Assembly: GCF_001661595.2 (NCBI RefSeq)
Contig: NZ_LYPF02000017.1
Location: 62,001-126,000, forward strand
Reading direction: 5' to 3'
DNA: 64,000 nt
From: Crocinitomix algicola
GTDB lineage: Bacteria > Bacteroidota > Bacteroidia > Flavobacteriales_D > Crocinitomicaceae
A model generated the notes under the pieces. The model saw nothing but the letters and a program-made list of their open reading frames with translations, was not told the origin of the DNA and did not search any database. A program made the position numbers and the translations under genes. Shown here one piece after another: positions 46,615-55,174 of the stretch. How positions within the stretch are numbered: position 1 is the stretch's first letter; each line of letters opens with the position of its first letter.

Positions 46615-47076
46615 ATGAGTGATATAAAATTCAAAAACACCCGATTCAATCCCGAGCAAACCCCATTTTTAGACTTAGCCAAACAAATGGCACAAGCATT
46701 TGGTTACACAGCTAATCTTGATACAGATCAAAAATTAGCACAGTTACTTCGTTTAAGAGTAGCTCAAAAAAATGAGTGTGCCTATTGTGTAATTCTGCAT
46801 GCTAAAACAGCAAGAGAAGTTGGAATTAATGAAGGAAAAGTAGACAATATTTCTTCTTATTGGAATAGTGAGTTATACACGGATAAAGAAAAATCAGCAT
46901 TACGATATACAGATGCTTTGTCGGTTGGTACACATCCTAATTTTCAAGAGGTACATGACGATTTAGCAAAACATTTTTCTGAAAAAGAAATAGCAGAAAT
47001 AGCAGCCATTGTTATTAATATGAATTTATGGACTAGACTAAAATTGGCTCAAGGCGAAACACCTTATATCGGTTAA
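46615..47076 (+). CDS. Carboxymuconolactone-decarboxylase-family protein
   Basis: 153 residues with CAYCVILH (CxxC and His) at about 57-64. Sister of the preceding gene but in a more compact form. Probably works in the same peroxide-reduction chain. 1 bp separates it from the DUF2721 gene. Confidence 0.87.
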   Translation: MSDIKFKNTRFNPEQTPFLDLAKQMAQAFGYTANLDTDQKLAQLLRLRVAQKNECAYCVILHAKTAREVGINEGKVDNISSYWNSELYTDKEKSALRYTDALSVGTHPNFQEVHDDLAKHFSEKEIAEIAAIVINMNLWTRLKLAQGETPYIG

Positions 47077-47077
47077 T

Positions 47078-47476
47078 ATGGATTGGTATATCCCCATTAC
47101 AATAGTTCCGGGTATTGGAATGTTTGTGCTTTCAACAACATCTCAAATGATGAGTTTGAGTACAGAAATAGGTCAGCTGATTAAAGAATGTAAAAGTGAT
47201 TTTCAACACCATATTGCTGACCTAAAAATTCTGCAACTTACTCGACTTACTCGTGCAGCCACACTTTTATACGTAGCTGCAGCACTATTTGTTCTGTCAG
47301 GAATTTGGGGAGCCATTAATCAAAACAGCGAATGGAGTGAGTGGATTCTGTTTGGGGGTGTTGCCTTAACCTTTATAGCTCTTGGTTTTTTAATTAGCTA
47401 CAGCTACCACACTATAATTATTAGAAGAAAACAGCATAATCATACGCATGAAACAATGCTAAACAATAAAAAATAA
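47078..47476 (+). CDS. DUF2721 membrane protein
   Basis: 132 residues, three hydrophobic segments (about 5-22, 66-84, 91-109), and the DUF2721 signature STTSQMMSLSTEIGQL with RLTRAATLLY. Function unknown. It sits inside the redox run, 4 bp before the reductase fusion. Confidence 0.8.
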   Translation: MDWYIPITIVPGIGMFVLSTTSQMMSLSTEIGQLIKECKSDFQHHIADLKILQLTRLTRAATLLYVAAALFVLSGIWGAINQNSEWSEWILFGGVALTFIALGFLISYSYHTIIIRRKQHNHTHETMLNNKK

Positions 47477-47480
47477 ACCT

Positions 47481-48890
47481 ATGGAAGAAATTAAATTGTA
47501 TGGAGCCGATTGGTGTCCAGATTGTAGAAGAGCTAAAGCATTCTTAAAAGAAAACAACGTTGAATATACTTTTATTGATGTAGATTTAGATGAATCCGCA
47601 ACCAAAAAAGTAGAGTCCATCAATAACGGAAAACGAATTATCCCAACTTTAATCATTAATGGAAAAACGTATACAAATCCAGATAATGCGACGCTAGGTT
47701 CGGTATTGGGTGTAAACGAAGAAGGACGTGTTCAGTTATATGGTGCTGATTGGTGTCCTGATTGTAGAAGAGCAAAAAGATACTTGCAAGACAACGGTGT
47801 AAACTATCAATTTATTGATGTAGACGAACACGATTGGGCTACAAAAAAGGTAGAAGAAATTAATAAGGGTAAGCGCATAATCCCTACAGTTTTAATTGAT
47901 AATCAACCCTACACCAACCCCGACAATGCAAAGCTTAAAGAATTACTAAAAATTGATGCGACTAAAGAAACCAAAATTTTTGACAGTATTATTATTGGAG
48001 GTGGAGCAGCTGGGCTAACTACTTCTATTTATGCCCAAAGAGATCGTTTTGATACGCTTATTTTGGAGAAAAAAACCATTGGAGGAAACGCTTTTTTAAC
48101 TGAGAAAATTGAAAATTATCCTGGCTTTACCTCAATTTCAGGGCCAGCTTTGATGGATAAAATGGAAGAACAAGCCAAAACTTATGGCGCTACCATTAAA
48201 ACAGGTCAAGAAGTAAGTAAAATTGAAAAAGAGGGCGAACTGTTTAAAATCACAACCAAAACAGACGCGTTTTTTGGAAAAACAGTGGTGCTTTCTACGG
48301 GTTCAACGTACAGAAGATTAGATATTCCTGGAGAAGAAGAATTAATTGGTGGAGGTGTACATTTTTGTGCTACTTGTGATGGTGCGTTTTACCGAGATCA
48401 AGAAATTATTGTTGTAGGTGGCGGTAATTCTGCATTAGAAGAAGGTATTTTCTTGTCAGGATTTACTAAAAAAGTAAAAATCATTAATAGGAACGATAGT
48501 TTTTCTGCATCCGAAACTTATGTAGAGAAACTGAAAACCATTGATAATATTGAACCTTATTATAATAAAGAATCTATTGAGTTCTTGGTTAACTCCGAAG
48601 GAAAATTTGATGGACTAAAGGTGAAAGACAAAAACTCAAATAAAGAAGAAGTAATCAAAGCAGATGGTGTGTTTATTTTCATTGGATTAATTCCAAATAA
48701 TCAACCATTTAAAGGACTTGTAGAACTAAATGAACGAGGTTTTATAAAGTCAAGTGGATTAGCAGAAACATCTGTGCCTGGAATATTTGCAGCAGGAGAT
48801 AATCGTGAAGGAGCAATTGCTCAAGTGGCGGCAGCAACAGGAGAAGGAGTTTTGGCAAGTTATGGCATCAGAGAATATTTAAAAAATTGA
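47481..48890 (+). CDS. Glutaredoxin-glutaredoxin-thioredoxin reductase fusion
   Basis: 469 residues with three modules. Two glutaredoxin/mycoredoxin-type domains (about 1-75 and 83-158) share DWCPDCRRAK and NGKRIIPTLI or NKGKRIIPTVLI. A complete thioredoxin reductase follows (163-469), with FAD motif GGGAAGLTTSIYA, active-site CATC in FCATCDGAFY, NADPH motif VGGGNSALEE and GIFAAGDNREGAI. An intramolecular relay from NADPH to two CPDC sites is the likely mechanism. A terminator follows. Confidence 0.92.
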   Translation: MEEIKLYGADWCPDCRRAKAFLKENNVEYTFIDVDLDESATKKVESINNGKRIIPTLIINGKTYTNPDNATLGSVLGVNEEGRVQLYGADWCPDCRRAKRYLQDNGVNYQFIDVDEHDWATKKVEEINKGKRIIPTVLIDNQPYTNPDNAKLKELLKIDATKETKIFDSIIIGGGAAGLTTSIYAQRDRFDTLILEKKTIGGNAFLTEKIENYPGFTSISGPALMDKMEEQAKTYGATIKTGQEVSKIEKEGELFKITTKTDAFFGKTVVLSTGSTYRRLDIPGEEELIGGGVHFCATCDGAFYRDQEIIVVGGGNSALEEGIFLSGFTKKVKIINRNDSFSASETYVEKLKTIDNIEPYYNKESIEFLVNSEGKFDGLKVKDKNSNKEEVIKADGVFIFIGLIPNNQPFKGLVELNERGFIKSSGLAETSVPGIFAAGDNREGAIAQVAAATGEGVLASYGIREYLKN

Positions 48891-48917
48891 TTTTTTAAAC
48901 TCTCACAATATATAAAA

Positions 48918-48941
48918 CAGCCCTATGGGGCTGCTTTTTTT
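48918..48941 (+). terminator. Rho-independent terminator after the reductase fusion
   Basis: CAGCCC (48918-48923), loop TATG, GGGCTG (48928-48933), then C and seven T. Confidence 0.8.
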
Positions 48942-49018
48942 GCTCTTTATTTTCTAAAAAATTACCCAATTAAACCACCAATTATAATTTCAAGACTTCA
49001 ATTTTTCAAATAAAATAT

Positions 49019-49714
49019 TTACAAATTTCCAAAAATTTTATTAGAAAAAACTACACTATCTTTTGTTTCATATTTTACTCTAAATACAGTTGGAGTTATC
49101 CCAAAATTTTGCCTTAATGTTGTTATTGCATATTGATTAGGAGGGAGGAAAATATCATTTTTTTTAGTCCCACAGTATAAGACAATTGGTTTCTCCAGTT
49201 CTATCCAATTGCCTAACGAGTCTTGAGCCTCAGTAACCATTGGCAAAAGTTCTCCATAACCAATTTTTAACGTGTCGAGGCTTAAGTTTTTTATAAAAAT
49301 AGGATATGATTTTTTCTTTATTCGATATTCTGGGGTCTTATAGTATTCTCCGATAGGCATTGGAAAGCCAATCGTTTTTGATGTATCAATGAAAATACTA
49401 ATATCGTTTTCATTAGGTATTCTATAGGGGCTGTACTCAAGTTGTTGTGGAATGTTTGAAATTTTGTAGGTAACCCTAATTGAATCTTTTAATGGTCCAA
49501 TGTAAATCGGAGTGAACTGGGCTACTATACGGTTTATTAGTGTATCTAAAAAAAGTTGATTATCAAACCTATCTATTAGTACTATTTCTGGAAGAGATAA
49601 AGAAGAGTCCGTAGTAAGATTTCCATTAGATAATTTCTGCTTTTGCGAAATATCTTGACAGCTAGTTACAAAAAAAAATATTAATACACCTAAAAAAACC
49701 TTTTTAATACCCAT
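49019..49714 (-). CDS. Lipoprotein of unknown function
   Basis: 231 residues with a lipobox, FFVTSC (Cys19). The mature protein is beta-rich with no family motif recognised. It is the only leftward gene in the redox island and need not belong to its regulon. Confidence 0.65.
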   Translation of the reverse strand: MGIKKVFLGVLIFFFVTSCQDISQKQKLSNGNLTTDSSLSLPEIVLIDRFDNQLFLDTLINRIVAQFTPIYIGPLKDSIRVTYKISNIPQQLEYSPYRIPNENDISIFIDTSKTIGFPMPIGEYYKTPEYRIKKKSYPIFIKNLSLDTLKIGYGELLPMVTEAQDSLGNWIELEKPIVLYCGTKKNDIFLPPNQYAITTLRQNFGITPTVFRVKYETKDSVVFSNKIFGNL

Positions 49715-49923
49715 AATGTTAAAATTATTCTACTCCCATTTTTTTTACTATATCCTGTAAGAAAAACTATACTTGGCCATGCGTTCAAATATATACAAAT
49801 TCAGATTATACTCAAAATTCGGAACATATTACCTGCAACCAGCTAATATACAGTTGTTTGGTTGTAAACATAAAGCTAAAGAGGGTGTTGTTATTACAAA
49901 TTGAAAAAGGAGTTTATTTGTCA

Positions 49924-49949
49924 TTTTTTTTGAGGTTTTAACTCAAAAA
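49924..49949. other. Hairpin in the 404-bp divergent gap
   Basis: TTGAG and CTCAA around GTTTTAA, extended by flanking T and A runs. It lies between the divergent lipoprotein and the TlpA-like operon and may insulate the two promoters. The remaining part of the gap, besides activator site 2, shows no gene. Confidence 0.4.
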
Positions 49950-50013
49950 AGATAAAGAAACGATATAATTAACTCAAAATTTGTGTTAGGTGAAATAAGT
50001 AGAACTCTAACTG

Positions 50014-50078
50014 GGAAAAATTGCCAATCGAGTGGGAAACTCGACCTAACAGCTACACACTAAACCAACTTAAATTTG
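50014..50078 (+). promoter_or_regulatory. Activator site 2 and -7 box, TlpA/OsmC operon promoter
   Basis: 37-bp element 50014-50050 with the same blocks GGAAAAATTGCCAA, GGGAA and CCTAAC, the two N6 blocks differing from site 1. Exactly 20 bp later is TAAATTTG (50071-50078), a perfect TAnnTTTG. Confidence 0.7.
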
Positions 50079-50118
50079 TAGCATACAATTAACGAAATAA
50101 AAAAAGATAGGAAACAAT

Positions 50119-50604
50119 ATGAAACAAGAACAAGCTTCAATAAAAGCACCAGAATTACGAATAACCCAATGGATAGATGAAAGTGGAAAGGAATTAAAGA
50201 ACCCTGTAAAGCTAGCAGACTACAGAGGTAAATTTAAGGTGATTTATGCTTTTCAACATTGGTGTCCGGGGTGTCACAAAGTAGGCCTGCCTTCTTTACA
50301 GAAAATGGTAAATGCTTTAGCGGGAAACGAAAACGTTAAGTTTTTAGCCATACAAACCGTTTTTGAAGGAGCGTCAAAAAACACTTTCGATAAAATTATT
50401 GAAACCCAAAAAGAATACGGTTTAAATATTCCATTTGGGCATGATGATGGCAGCCAGAACAATGAAAGCAGAAGCTCTACCATGACGGATTATCAAACAG
50501 GTGGTACACCATGGTTTATTTTTATTGATGAAAGTGACAATATAGTTTTCGCTGATTTTCATGTAAATACAGAAGCGGCAATTAATTTTTTAAAAACCAG
50601 ATAA
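50119..50604 (+). CDS. TlpA-like thioredoxin-fold protein
   Basis: 161 residues, with HWCPGCHKVGLPSLQK as the redox site (CPGC, about 53-56) and a GGTPWFIFID strand with the cis-Pro at about 130. No signal peptide, so it is cytoplasmic, unlike membrane-anchored TlpA. It is the first gene of an operon with the hydrolase-OsmC fusion (2-bp gap). Confidence 0.87.
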   Translation: MKQEQASIKAPELRITQWIDESGKELKNPVKLADYRGKFKVIYAFQHWCPGCHKVGLPSLQKMVNALAGNENVKFLAIQTVFEGASKNTFDKIIETQKEYGLNIPFGHDDGSQNNESRSSTMTDYQTGGTPWFIFIDESDNIVFADFHVNTEAAINFLKTR

Positions 50605-50606
50605 TT

Positions 50607-51806
50607 ATGAACACTGAAAAAATACAAATAGTAAATAGAAACGGAATTAAACTGAATACTTCAATTGATTTTCCCAATCATCAAAAACCAAAGCAATTTG
50701 CTCTTTTTGCACATTGTTTTACATGTACAAGTCAATTAAATGCTGTGCGAAATATTAGTCAAGCACTCAACAAAAAAGGCATTGCTGTTGTACGTTTTGA
50801 TTTTACTGGTTTAGGGAAAAGTGAAGGGGAATTTACCGAAAGCCATTTTGAAGCCAATGTTGAAGATTTATTGGATGTAAATCAATTTCTAATTGAGAAT
50901 TATCAAACTCCACAACTCATAATTGGTCATTCTTTAGGTGGGTCTGCGGCTATTGTTGCAGCGTCAAAGCTAGATAACATTAAAGCTGTAGTAACTATTG
51001 GTTCTCCCGCTGACATTCAGCATACAGCTCGCCATTTTGCAAGTCAAGCCGAGGATTTAAAAATAGGGGAACATACAGATGTTATTATTGCTGGACGTAA
51101 GTTTACCATTAGTGGTGAGTTTGTAGAAGGCTTTAAAAAACACAAATTATCGGAGACAATTAAATCTTTGAGAAAGCCAATTTTGGTAATGCATGCACCT
51201 TTTGATGAAATTGTAGGTATAAAAAATGCGCATGAAATTTATCACAATGCTTTACATCCAAAAAGCTTTGTGTCTTTAGATAGTGCGGATCATTTGCTTA
51301 CCAAAAAAGAAGATAGTTTGTATGCCGGTGAAATGATAGCTTCTTGGTCAACAAGGTATATTGATTTGAAAGCTTTTGAAACACCCAATCCAGATACTCA
51401 TCAATTGGTAGCACACCTCAATTTGGTGGAGGACAATTTTACGACAAGCATTAACACTAAAAACCATGGAATTATCGCTGATGAACCCAAAAAAGTTGGC
51501 GGTAATGATTTTGGAATGGCACCATTTGAGTTGGTTTCCGCTGGCTTGGCAGCTTGTACAGTTATGACCTTGAAATTGTATGCACAGCGTAAAGGCTGGG
51601 ATCTTAATGAAGTTTACACCTATGTCAACCACAGCAAAGAAGTGATAGATGGCGAAAAGAAAGATGTTTTCTCTAAAACACTTGATTTTGTTGGCGATTT
51701 AGATGAAAAACAAAAAGAACGATTAAGACAAATTGCAGGTAAATGCCCTGTGCATAAAACCCTTCAGCAGTCATCAGAAATAAAAACAGAAATAAAAAAT
51801 GGATAA
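50607..51806 (+). CDS. Alpha/beta hydrolase-OsmC fusion protein
   Basis: 399 residues. An alpha/beta hydrolase (1 to about 255) has FAHCFTCTSQ and the nucleophile elbow GHSLGGSA (Ser about 108). An OsmC-type peroxidase domain (about 265-399) has LAACTVMTLKLYA and CPVHKTL with the two peroxidatic Cys. The fusion recurs in bacteria as a bifunctional hydrolase/OsmC protein; a role against organic hydroperoxides is likely. Confidence 0.92.
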   Translation: MNTEKIQIVNRNGIKLNTSIDFPNHQKPKQFALFAHCFTCTSQLNAVRNISQALNKKGIAVVRFDFTGLGKSEGEFTESHFEANVEDLLDVNQFLIENYQTPQLIIGHSLGGSAAIVAASKLDNIKAVVTIGSPADIQHTARHFASQAEDLKIGEHTDVIIAGRKFTISGEFVEGFKKHKLSETIKSLRKPILVMHAPFDEIVGIKNAHEIYHNALHPKSFVSLDSADHLLTKKEDSLYAGEMIASWSTRYIDLKAFETPNPDTHQLVAHLNLVEDNFTTSINTKNHGIIADEPKKVGGNDFGMAPFELVSAGLAACTVMTLKLYAQRKGWDLNEVYTYVNHSKEVIDGEKKDVFSKTLDFVGDLDEKQKERLRQIAGKCPVHKTLQQSSEIKTEIKNG

Positions 51807-52080
51807 TAAGTTAACACATAACAAATTTGACAGACATTTTGAATTGTGTCTGAATAATAACGAAAAAGCCTATGTGAGCTATACAAAAAGTGGAAATCAT
51901 CTCAACCTTGTTCATTCAGAAGTGCCTAGTCATTTAAGAGGTCAAGGAATAGGCAGAGAATTAGTATTAAAAACCTTTGATGCTATTCGGAATGAGAAAT
52001 TGACCGCTACTGCTCACTGTTCGTATATCAGAGCGGTACGGCAACGAAATCCGCTATATGCAGATGTGATTAGCCTCTAA
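51799..52080 (+). CDS. Small GNAT-type acetyltransferase (NATD1/YidJ-like)
   Basis: 93 residues: HSEVPSHLRGQGIGRELVLK carries the acetyl-CoA pyrophosphate loop, and CSYIRAVRQRNPLYADVI is the subgroup's C-terminal end. It overlaps the fusion gene's stop by 8 bp. Third gene of the operon starting at 50119. Confidence 0.87.
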   Translation: MDNKLTHNKFDRHFELCLNNNEKAYVSYTKSGNHLNLVHSEVPSHLRGQGIGRELVLKTFDAIRNEKLTATAHCSYIRAVRQRNPLYADVISL

Positions 52081-52087
52081 CCAAAAA

Positions 52088-52152
52088 GGAATAAATGCCA
52101 CTTTAAGAGGAGTAATAGCCTACAAGAAAGCACTTATAAGCGGGTAATTTTG
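52088..52152 (+). promoter_or_regulatory. Activator site 3 and -7 box, msrA operon promoter
   Basis: 37-bp element 52088-52124, less perfect: GGAATAAATGCCAC, N6, AGGAG, N6, CCTACA, still GGA-N7-CC twice with the 21-bp period. Exactly 20 bp later is TAATTTTG (52145-52152). A strong AAGGAG ribosome site precedes the msrA ATG. Confidence 0.6.
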
Positions 52153-52190
52153 TAATGTAAAATTAGTAAGTATTAAAAAGGAGAAATATT

Positions 52191-52697
52191 ATGAAAAATG
52201 TAAAAAAAGCATACGTCGCAGGAGGTTGTTTCTGGGGTATGGAAGAATTATTCAGAGTAAGACCTGGAGTTATTGATACTGAAGTAGGTTATATCGGTGG
52301 TCAAAATGACAACCCTACTTATAGAAACCACCCCGGACATGCAGAGGGTATAGAAATCACTTATGACCCGAAAGTTACCAATTTTAAAGAAATATTAGAT
52401 TACTTCTTTAGAATGCACGATCCAACAACTGTTGACAGACAAGGTAATGATAGAGGTTCAAGTTATAGATCGGCTATTTTCTTCCAAAATGAAGATGAAA
52501 AAAATGATGCCTTTGAGGTAATTGATTTGGTAAATAAATCGAACAAATGGCCAAATAAAGTAGCAACTACTTTAGAACCCTACTCAACTTTTTGGGCCGC
52601 AGAGCCTGAGCATCAGGATTATTTGCAAAAACACCCGAATGGATACACTTGTCATTTTGAAAGATTTAGTGATAGTTTCTTAAGTGACGCTGCATAA
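52191..52697 (+). CDS. msrA: Peptide-methionine (S)-S-oxide reductase
   Basis: 168 residues, active site [17 protein letters not shown] and a C-terminal [16 protein letters not shown]-like end ([10 protein letters not shown]). Repairs methionine sulfoxide (S form). It follows activator site 3 and an unusually strong Shine-Dalgarno, and ends at a hairpin. Confidence 0.93.
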   Translation: MKNVKKAYVAGGCFWGMEELFRVRPGVIDTEVGYIGGQNDNPTYRNHPGHAEGIEITYDPKVTNFKEILDYFFRMHDPTTVDRQGNDRGSSYRSAIFFQNEDEKNDAFEVIDLVNKSNKWPNKVATTLEPYSTFWAAEPEHQDYLQKHPNGYTCHFERFSDSFLSDAA

Positions 52698-52705
52698 ATT
52701 TAACA

Positions 52706-52740
52706 AACTCTGAAAGCTAGCTTAACCAGCTTTCAGAGTT
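52706..52740 (+). terminator. Hairpin after msrA
   Basis: A perfect 13-bp stem (AACTCTGAAAGCT at 52706-52718, AGCTTTCAGAGTT at 52728-52740). The T run is weak (ATT), so it may be only partly terminating, allowing read-through to the TlpA-like gene. Confidence 0.65.
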
Positions 52741-52756
52741 ATTAAAACCAATAAAC

Positions 52757-53203
52757 ATGACAACAATTCAAAAATTACAACCCTGGAACTTAGAAACTAT
52801 AAACACCGATTTTGTTCCAAAGATTGAAGACTTTATAGGAAAACCATTATTGATACTCTTTTTCAACTTGAACTGTCCGGGATGCGTGGGAAGAGCAATT
52901 CCGTTTGCAAATAGAGTAGCTTTAGAGTACAAAGACAAAGTAAATGTTGTTGGTATACACAGCAATTTTGAAGGGCCAGAATTGTCGGATGAAGAGATTA
53001 CGGATAAAATGAAATCATTATATGCCCGATTTCCCTTTTATAGAGATGCTGGATTAGCGAGCACCTTTTACACATACCAAGCAGGAGGAACACCACATTG
53101 GATTCTCTTAGATTCAGACGGGGCTATTGTACAAAATATTTTTGGGTCTGACCCCAATAGGGCTTTGCTTAGATTAGATTTAACCTTAAAAGAATTATTA
53201 TGA
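52757..53203 (+). CDS. TlpA/AhpC-type thioredoxin-fold protein
   Basis: 148 residues, redox site FNLNCPGCVGRAIPFANRV (CPGC, about 39-42) and AGGTPHWILLD with the cis-Pro. Cytoplasmic. Its 3' end overlaps the DoxX gene by 4 bp. Confidence 0.85.
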   Translation: MTTIQKLQPWNLETINTDFVPKIEDFIGKPLLILFFNLNCPGCVGRAIPFANRVALEYKDKVNVVGIHSNFEGPELSDEEITDKMKSLYARFPFYRDAGLASTFYTYQAGGTPHWILLDSDGAIVQNIFGSDPNRALLRLDLTLKELL

Positions 53204-53601
53204 CACACAAAATATTACATTTAATTAGCTCGCTATTAATGTTTTTTTTCGGCATTATGAAAGTTATAGGAAGTGAAGCTAGCCGAAAAGGATTTGAACA
53301 GTTTAGTCCTAAAATTGGGATCGACCCTGAGTTTTTTATGTATTTTACTGGAACGCTTGAAGTTTTAGTAGCCGTTCTTCTTTTGGTATCAATTTTTGAG
53401 CTTAAGAAAAAAGTTGTTGTAGGCGTTTTTGCTCACCTGATGCTGTTTGGGACAATGTTTGGTGCCTTAATTACCGAAATATTTTTTAGAGACCAAGCTA
53501 AACTTGCACTCGTTATAATTGCAATTGTACTAGCTTGCATAGCATTGTATTATCTACGGTATAACATTTTAAAGTTTTCTAAAAATGAAAGAACTGGGTA
53601 A
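53200..53601 (+). CDS. DoxX-family membrane protein
   Basis: 133 residues, four hydrophobic segments and the DoxX-like FFGIMKVIGSEASRKGFEQF in loop 1. Family members serve in redox-linked membrane systems. Overlaps both neighbours' ends (4 and 17 bp), so co-translation is likely. Confidence 0.75.
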   Translation: MTHKILHLISSLLMFFFGIMKVIGSEASRKGFEQFSPKIGIDPEFFMYFTGTLEVLVAVLLLVSIFELKKKVVVGVFAHLMLFGTMFGALITEIFFRDQAKLALVIIAIVLACIALYYLRYNILKFSKNERTG

Positions 53602-54094
53602 AGTAGGGTTTGGTGGCGGGTGTCATTGGTGTACTGAAGCAGTTTTTTCAGTTCTTAAAGGAGTTGAGAAAGTAGAACAAGGTTGGATAAAATCAACGCC
53701 ACCTTATGATACGTTTTCAGAAGGAGTTATTGTTCACTATGATAACAAAATAATTTCACTCGAAGAGCTAATTGAAATTCATTTAAGTACACATTCTAGC
53801 ACCTCTAATCATAGTATGCGTGCTAAGTATCGATCGGCAATTTATGTTTTTAATGATACCGATAGAAAACTAAGTGAAATAATATTGAACTCTGCTTGCA
53901 TTAGTAACGAGAAGAATTACATCACTAAGGTATTTTCGCTCAAAGAGTTTAAAGTTAACCATGAACAATATTTGCAATACTATACAAAAAATAAAAATGC
54001 TCCATTTTGTAAAAATTACATAGAACCAAAATTAGGCTTAGTCAAATCGAAATTTCCATCGAACGTGTCAATTATATATGATGGGAAATTTTGA
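53585..54094 (+). CDS. Second MsrA-family protein, divergent
   Basis: 169 residues. The active-site motif reads GFGGGCHWCTEAVFSVL instead of GGCFWG, then EQGWIKSTPPYDTFSEGVIVHYD, which aligns with MsrA. A second Cys (CHWC) could resolve the sulfenic acid. Function as sulfoxide reductase is likely, but the substrate may differ. Overlaps DoxX by 17 bp. Confidence 0.8.
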   Translation: MKELGKVGFGGGCHWCTEAVFSVLKGVEKVEQGWIKSTPPYDTFSEGVIVHYDNKIISLEELIEIHLSTHSSTSNHSMRAKYRSAIYVFNDTDRKLSEIILNSACISNEKNYITKVFSLKEFKVNHEQYLQYYTKNKNAPFCKNYIEPKLGLVKSKFPSNVSIIYDGKF

Positions 54095-54165
54095 TAATTC
54101 GAAATGTGGTTTGGCAAACTGCAATACGAATTGATTACACGATATTTGTATTATTCTTAATAAAA

Positions 54166-54360
54166 ATGGAGCACATAGATAAAAATACTTACTTAAGCGA
54201 TCCAAAACGATATGAAATAGTTTCTGGAGAAGTAAATGGAGCGCCACTTTGTCCTTATGGAAACAAATATAGGTGGGTTGTCATTGATAATAAAACTAAA
54301 GAATTTGTACGGTTGTCTCATACAGCCTTTAAAATTGCTAAAAATAAAAGTTATGAATAA
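54166..54360 (+). CDS. Small protein of unknown function in the Msr operon
   Basis: 64 residues from the ATG at 54166 (the frame is open back to 54091). Reads EHIDKNTYLSDPKRYEIVSG and PYGNKYRWVVID; no motif recognised. A GATATTTG -7-like box (54141-54148), identical to that of activator site 1, precedes it by about 18 bp. Overlaps the next gene by 8 bp. Confidence 0.6.
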   Translation: MEHIDKNTYLSDPKRYEIVSGEVNGAPLCPYGNKYRWVVIDNKTKEFVRLSHTAFKIAKNKSYE

Positions 54361-54628
54361 AATTATTAATTGGATTAAAACTAAACTTACAAGTAAAACT
54401 GAAGAACAAATTACGCCAGAAGGTTATTGCCCAGCGTGTTGGGGGCGTCAGGAGTATGGTGGAGAGTTTTATGAAGCTGTGAAAAGAGAAGGTATTAATA
54501 CCAACAATATTGACAGCAGAAAAGGTTGGATACAAGGCTATGTATCTAAAAATTTGACTGGAATTCAACTAAAAAAGAGTGATGACGGATATGTTTGTCC
54601 TAATTGCAATTTGAGTTATAAAAAATAA
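54353..54628 (+). CDS. Small zinc-ribbon-type protein
   Basis: 91 residues with CPAC at about 26-29 and CPNC near the C terminus (about 83-86), spacing compatible with one zinc ribbon. Between them is a helical segment (GEFYEAVKREG). No named family recognised. Its position between MsrA2 and MsrB suggests a redox or sulfoxide-repair role. Confidence 0.7.
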   Translation: MNKIINWIKTKLTSKTEEQITPEGYCPACWGRQEYGGEFYEAVKREGINTNNIDSRKGWIQGYVSKNLTGIQLKKSDDGYVCPNCNLSYKK

Positions 54629-54638
54629 AAAGGAAATT

Positions 54639-55082
54639 ATGTTAAACTGGAACGATGTTATAAAGTATACTAATCATGGTAATCCTACTCCACCTCGAAG
54701 AGTTGAAAAATCTGAAGATGAGTGGAGAAAGGTTTTAACAGCAGAGGAATTTCGTATAACACGAAATAAAGGTACAGAACCCGCCCACAGTTCTGAAATG
54801 TGCAGCTTGTTTGAACCAGGAAAATATAATTGCAAATGCTGCAATACTGCGTTATTTGATTCTAAAGGAAAATTTGAAAGTGGTACAGGTTGGCCAAGTT
54901 TTTCTGAACCCATAAATATTAATCACATAGCTTATCATAAAGATAGCAGTTTTGGTATGATTCGAGTAGAAACTACATGTAACATTTGTGACGCACATCT
55001 TGGTCATGTTTTTCCTGATGGCCCAGCACCAAGTGGTTTACGCTACTGTATTAATGCCCTAGCAATAAAAAAGGAGAACTAA
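54639..55082 (+). CDS. msrB: Peptide-methionine (R)-S-oxide reductase
   Basis: 147 residues. Two CxxC zinc pairs (CKCC, CNIC), TGWPSFSEP and the catalytic Cys in GLRYCINALAI. Repairs the R form of methionine sulfoxide, complementing the MsrA genes. Last gene of the redox run. Confidence 0.94.
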   Translation: MLNWNDVIKYTNHGNPTPPRRVEKSEDEWRKVLTAEEFRITRNKGTEPAHSSEMCSLFEPGKYNCKCCNTALFDSKGKFESGTGWPSFSEPININHIAYHKDSSFGMIRVETTCNICDAHLGHVFPDGPAPSGLRYCINALAIKKEN

Positions 55083-55174
55083 GCACCTGGATAAAAATAT
55101 TCAACAGTAGTTTATTTCTGATTACAAAAGTGAAACAAGGGATCACGGTTTTTATTACTTTAACATAAACACAC

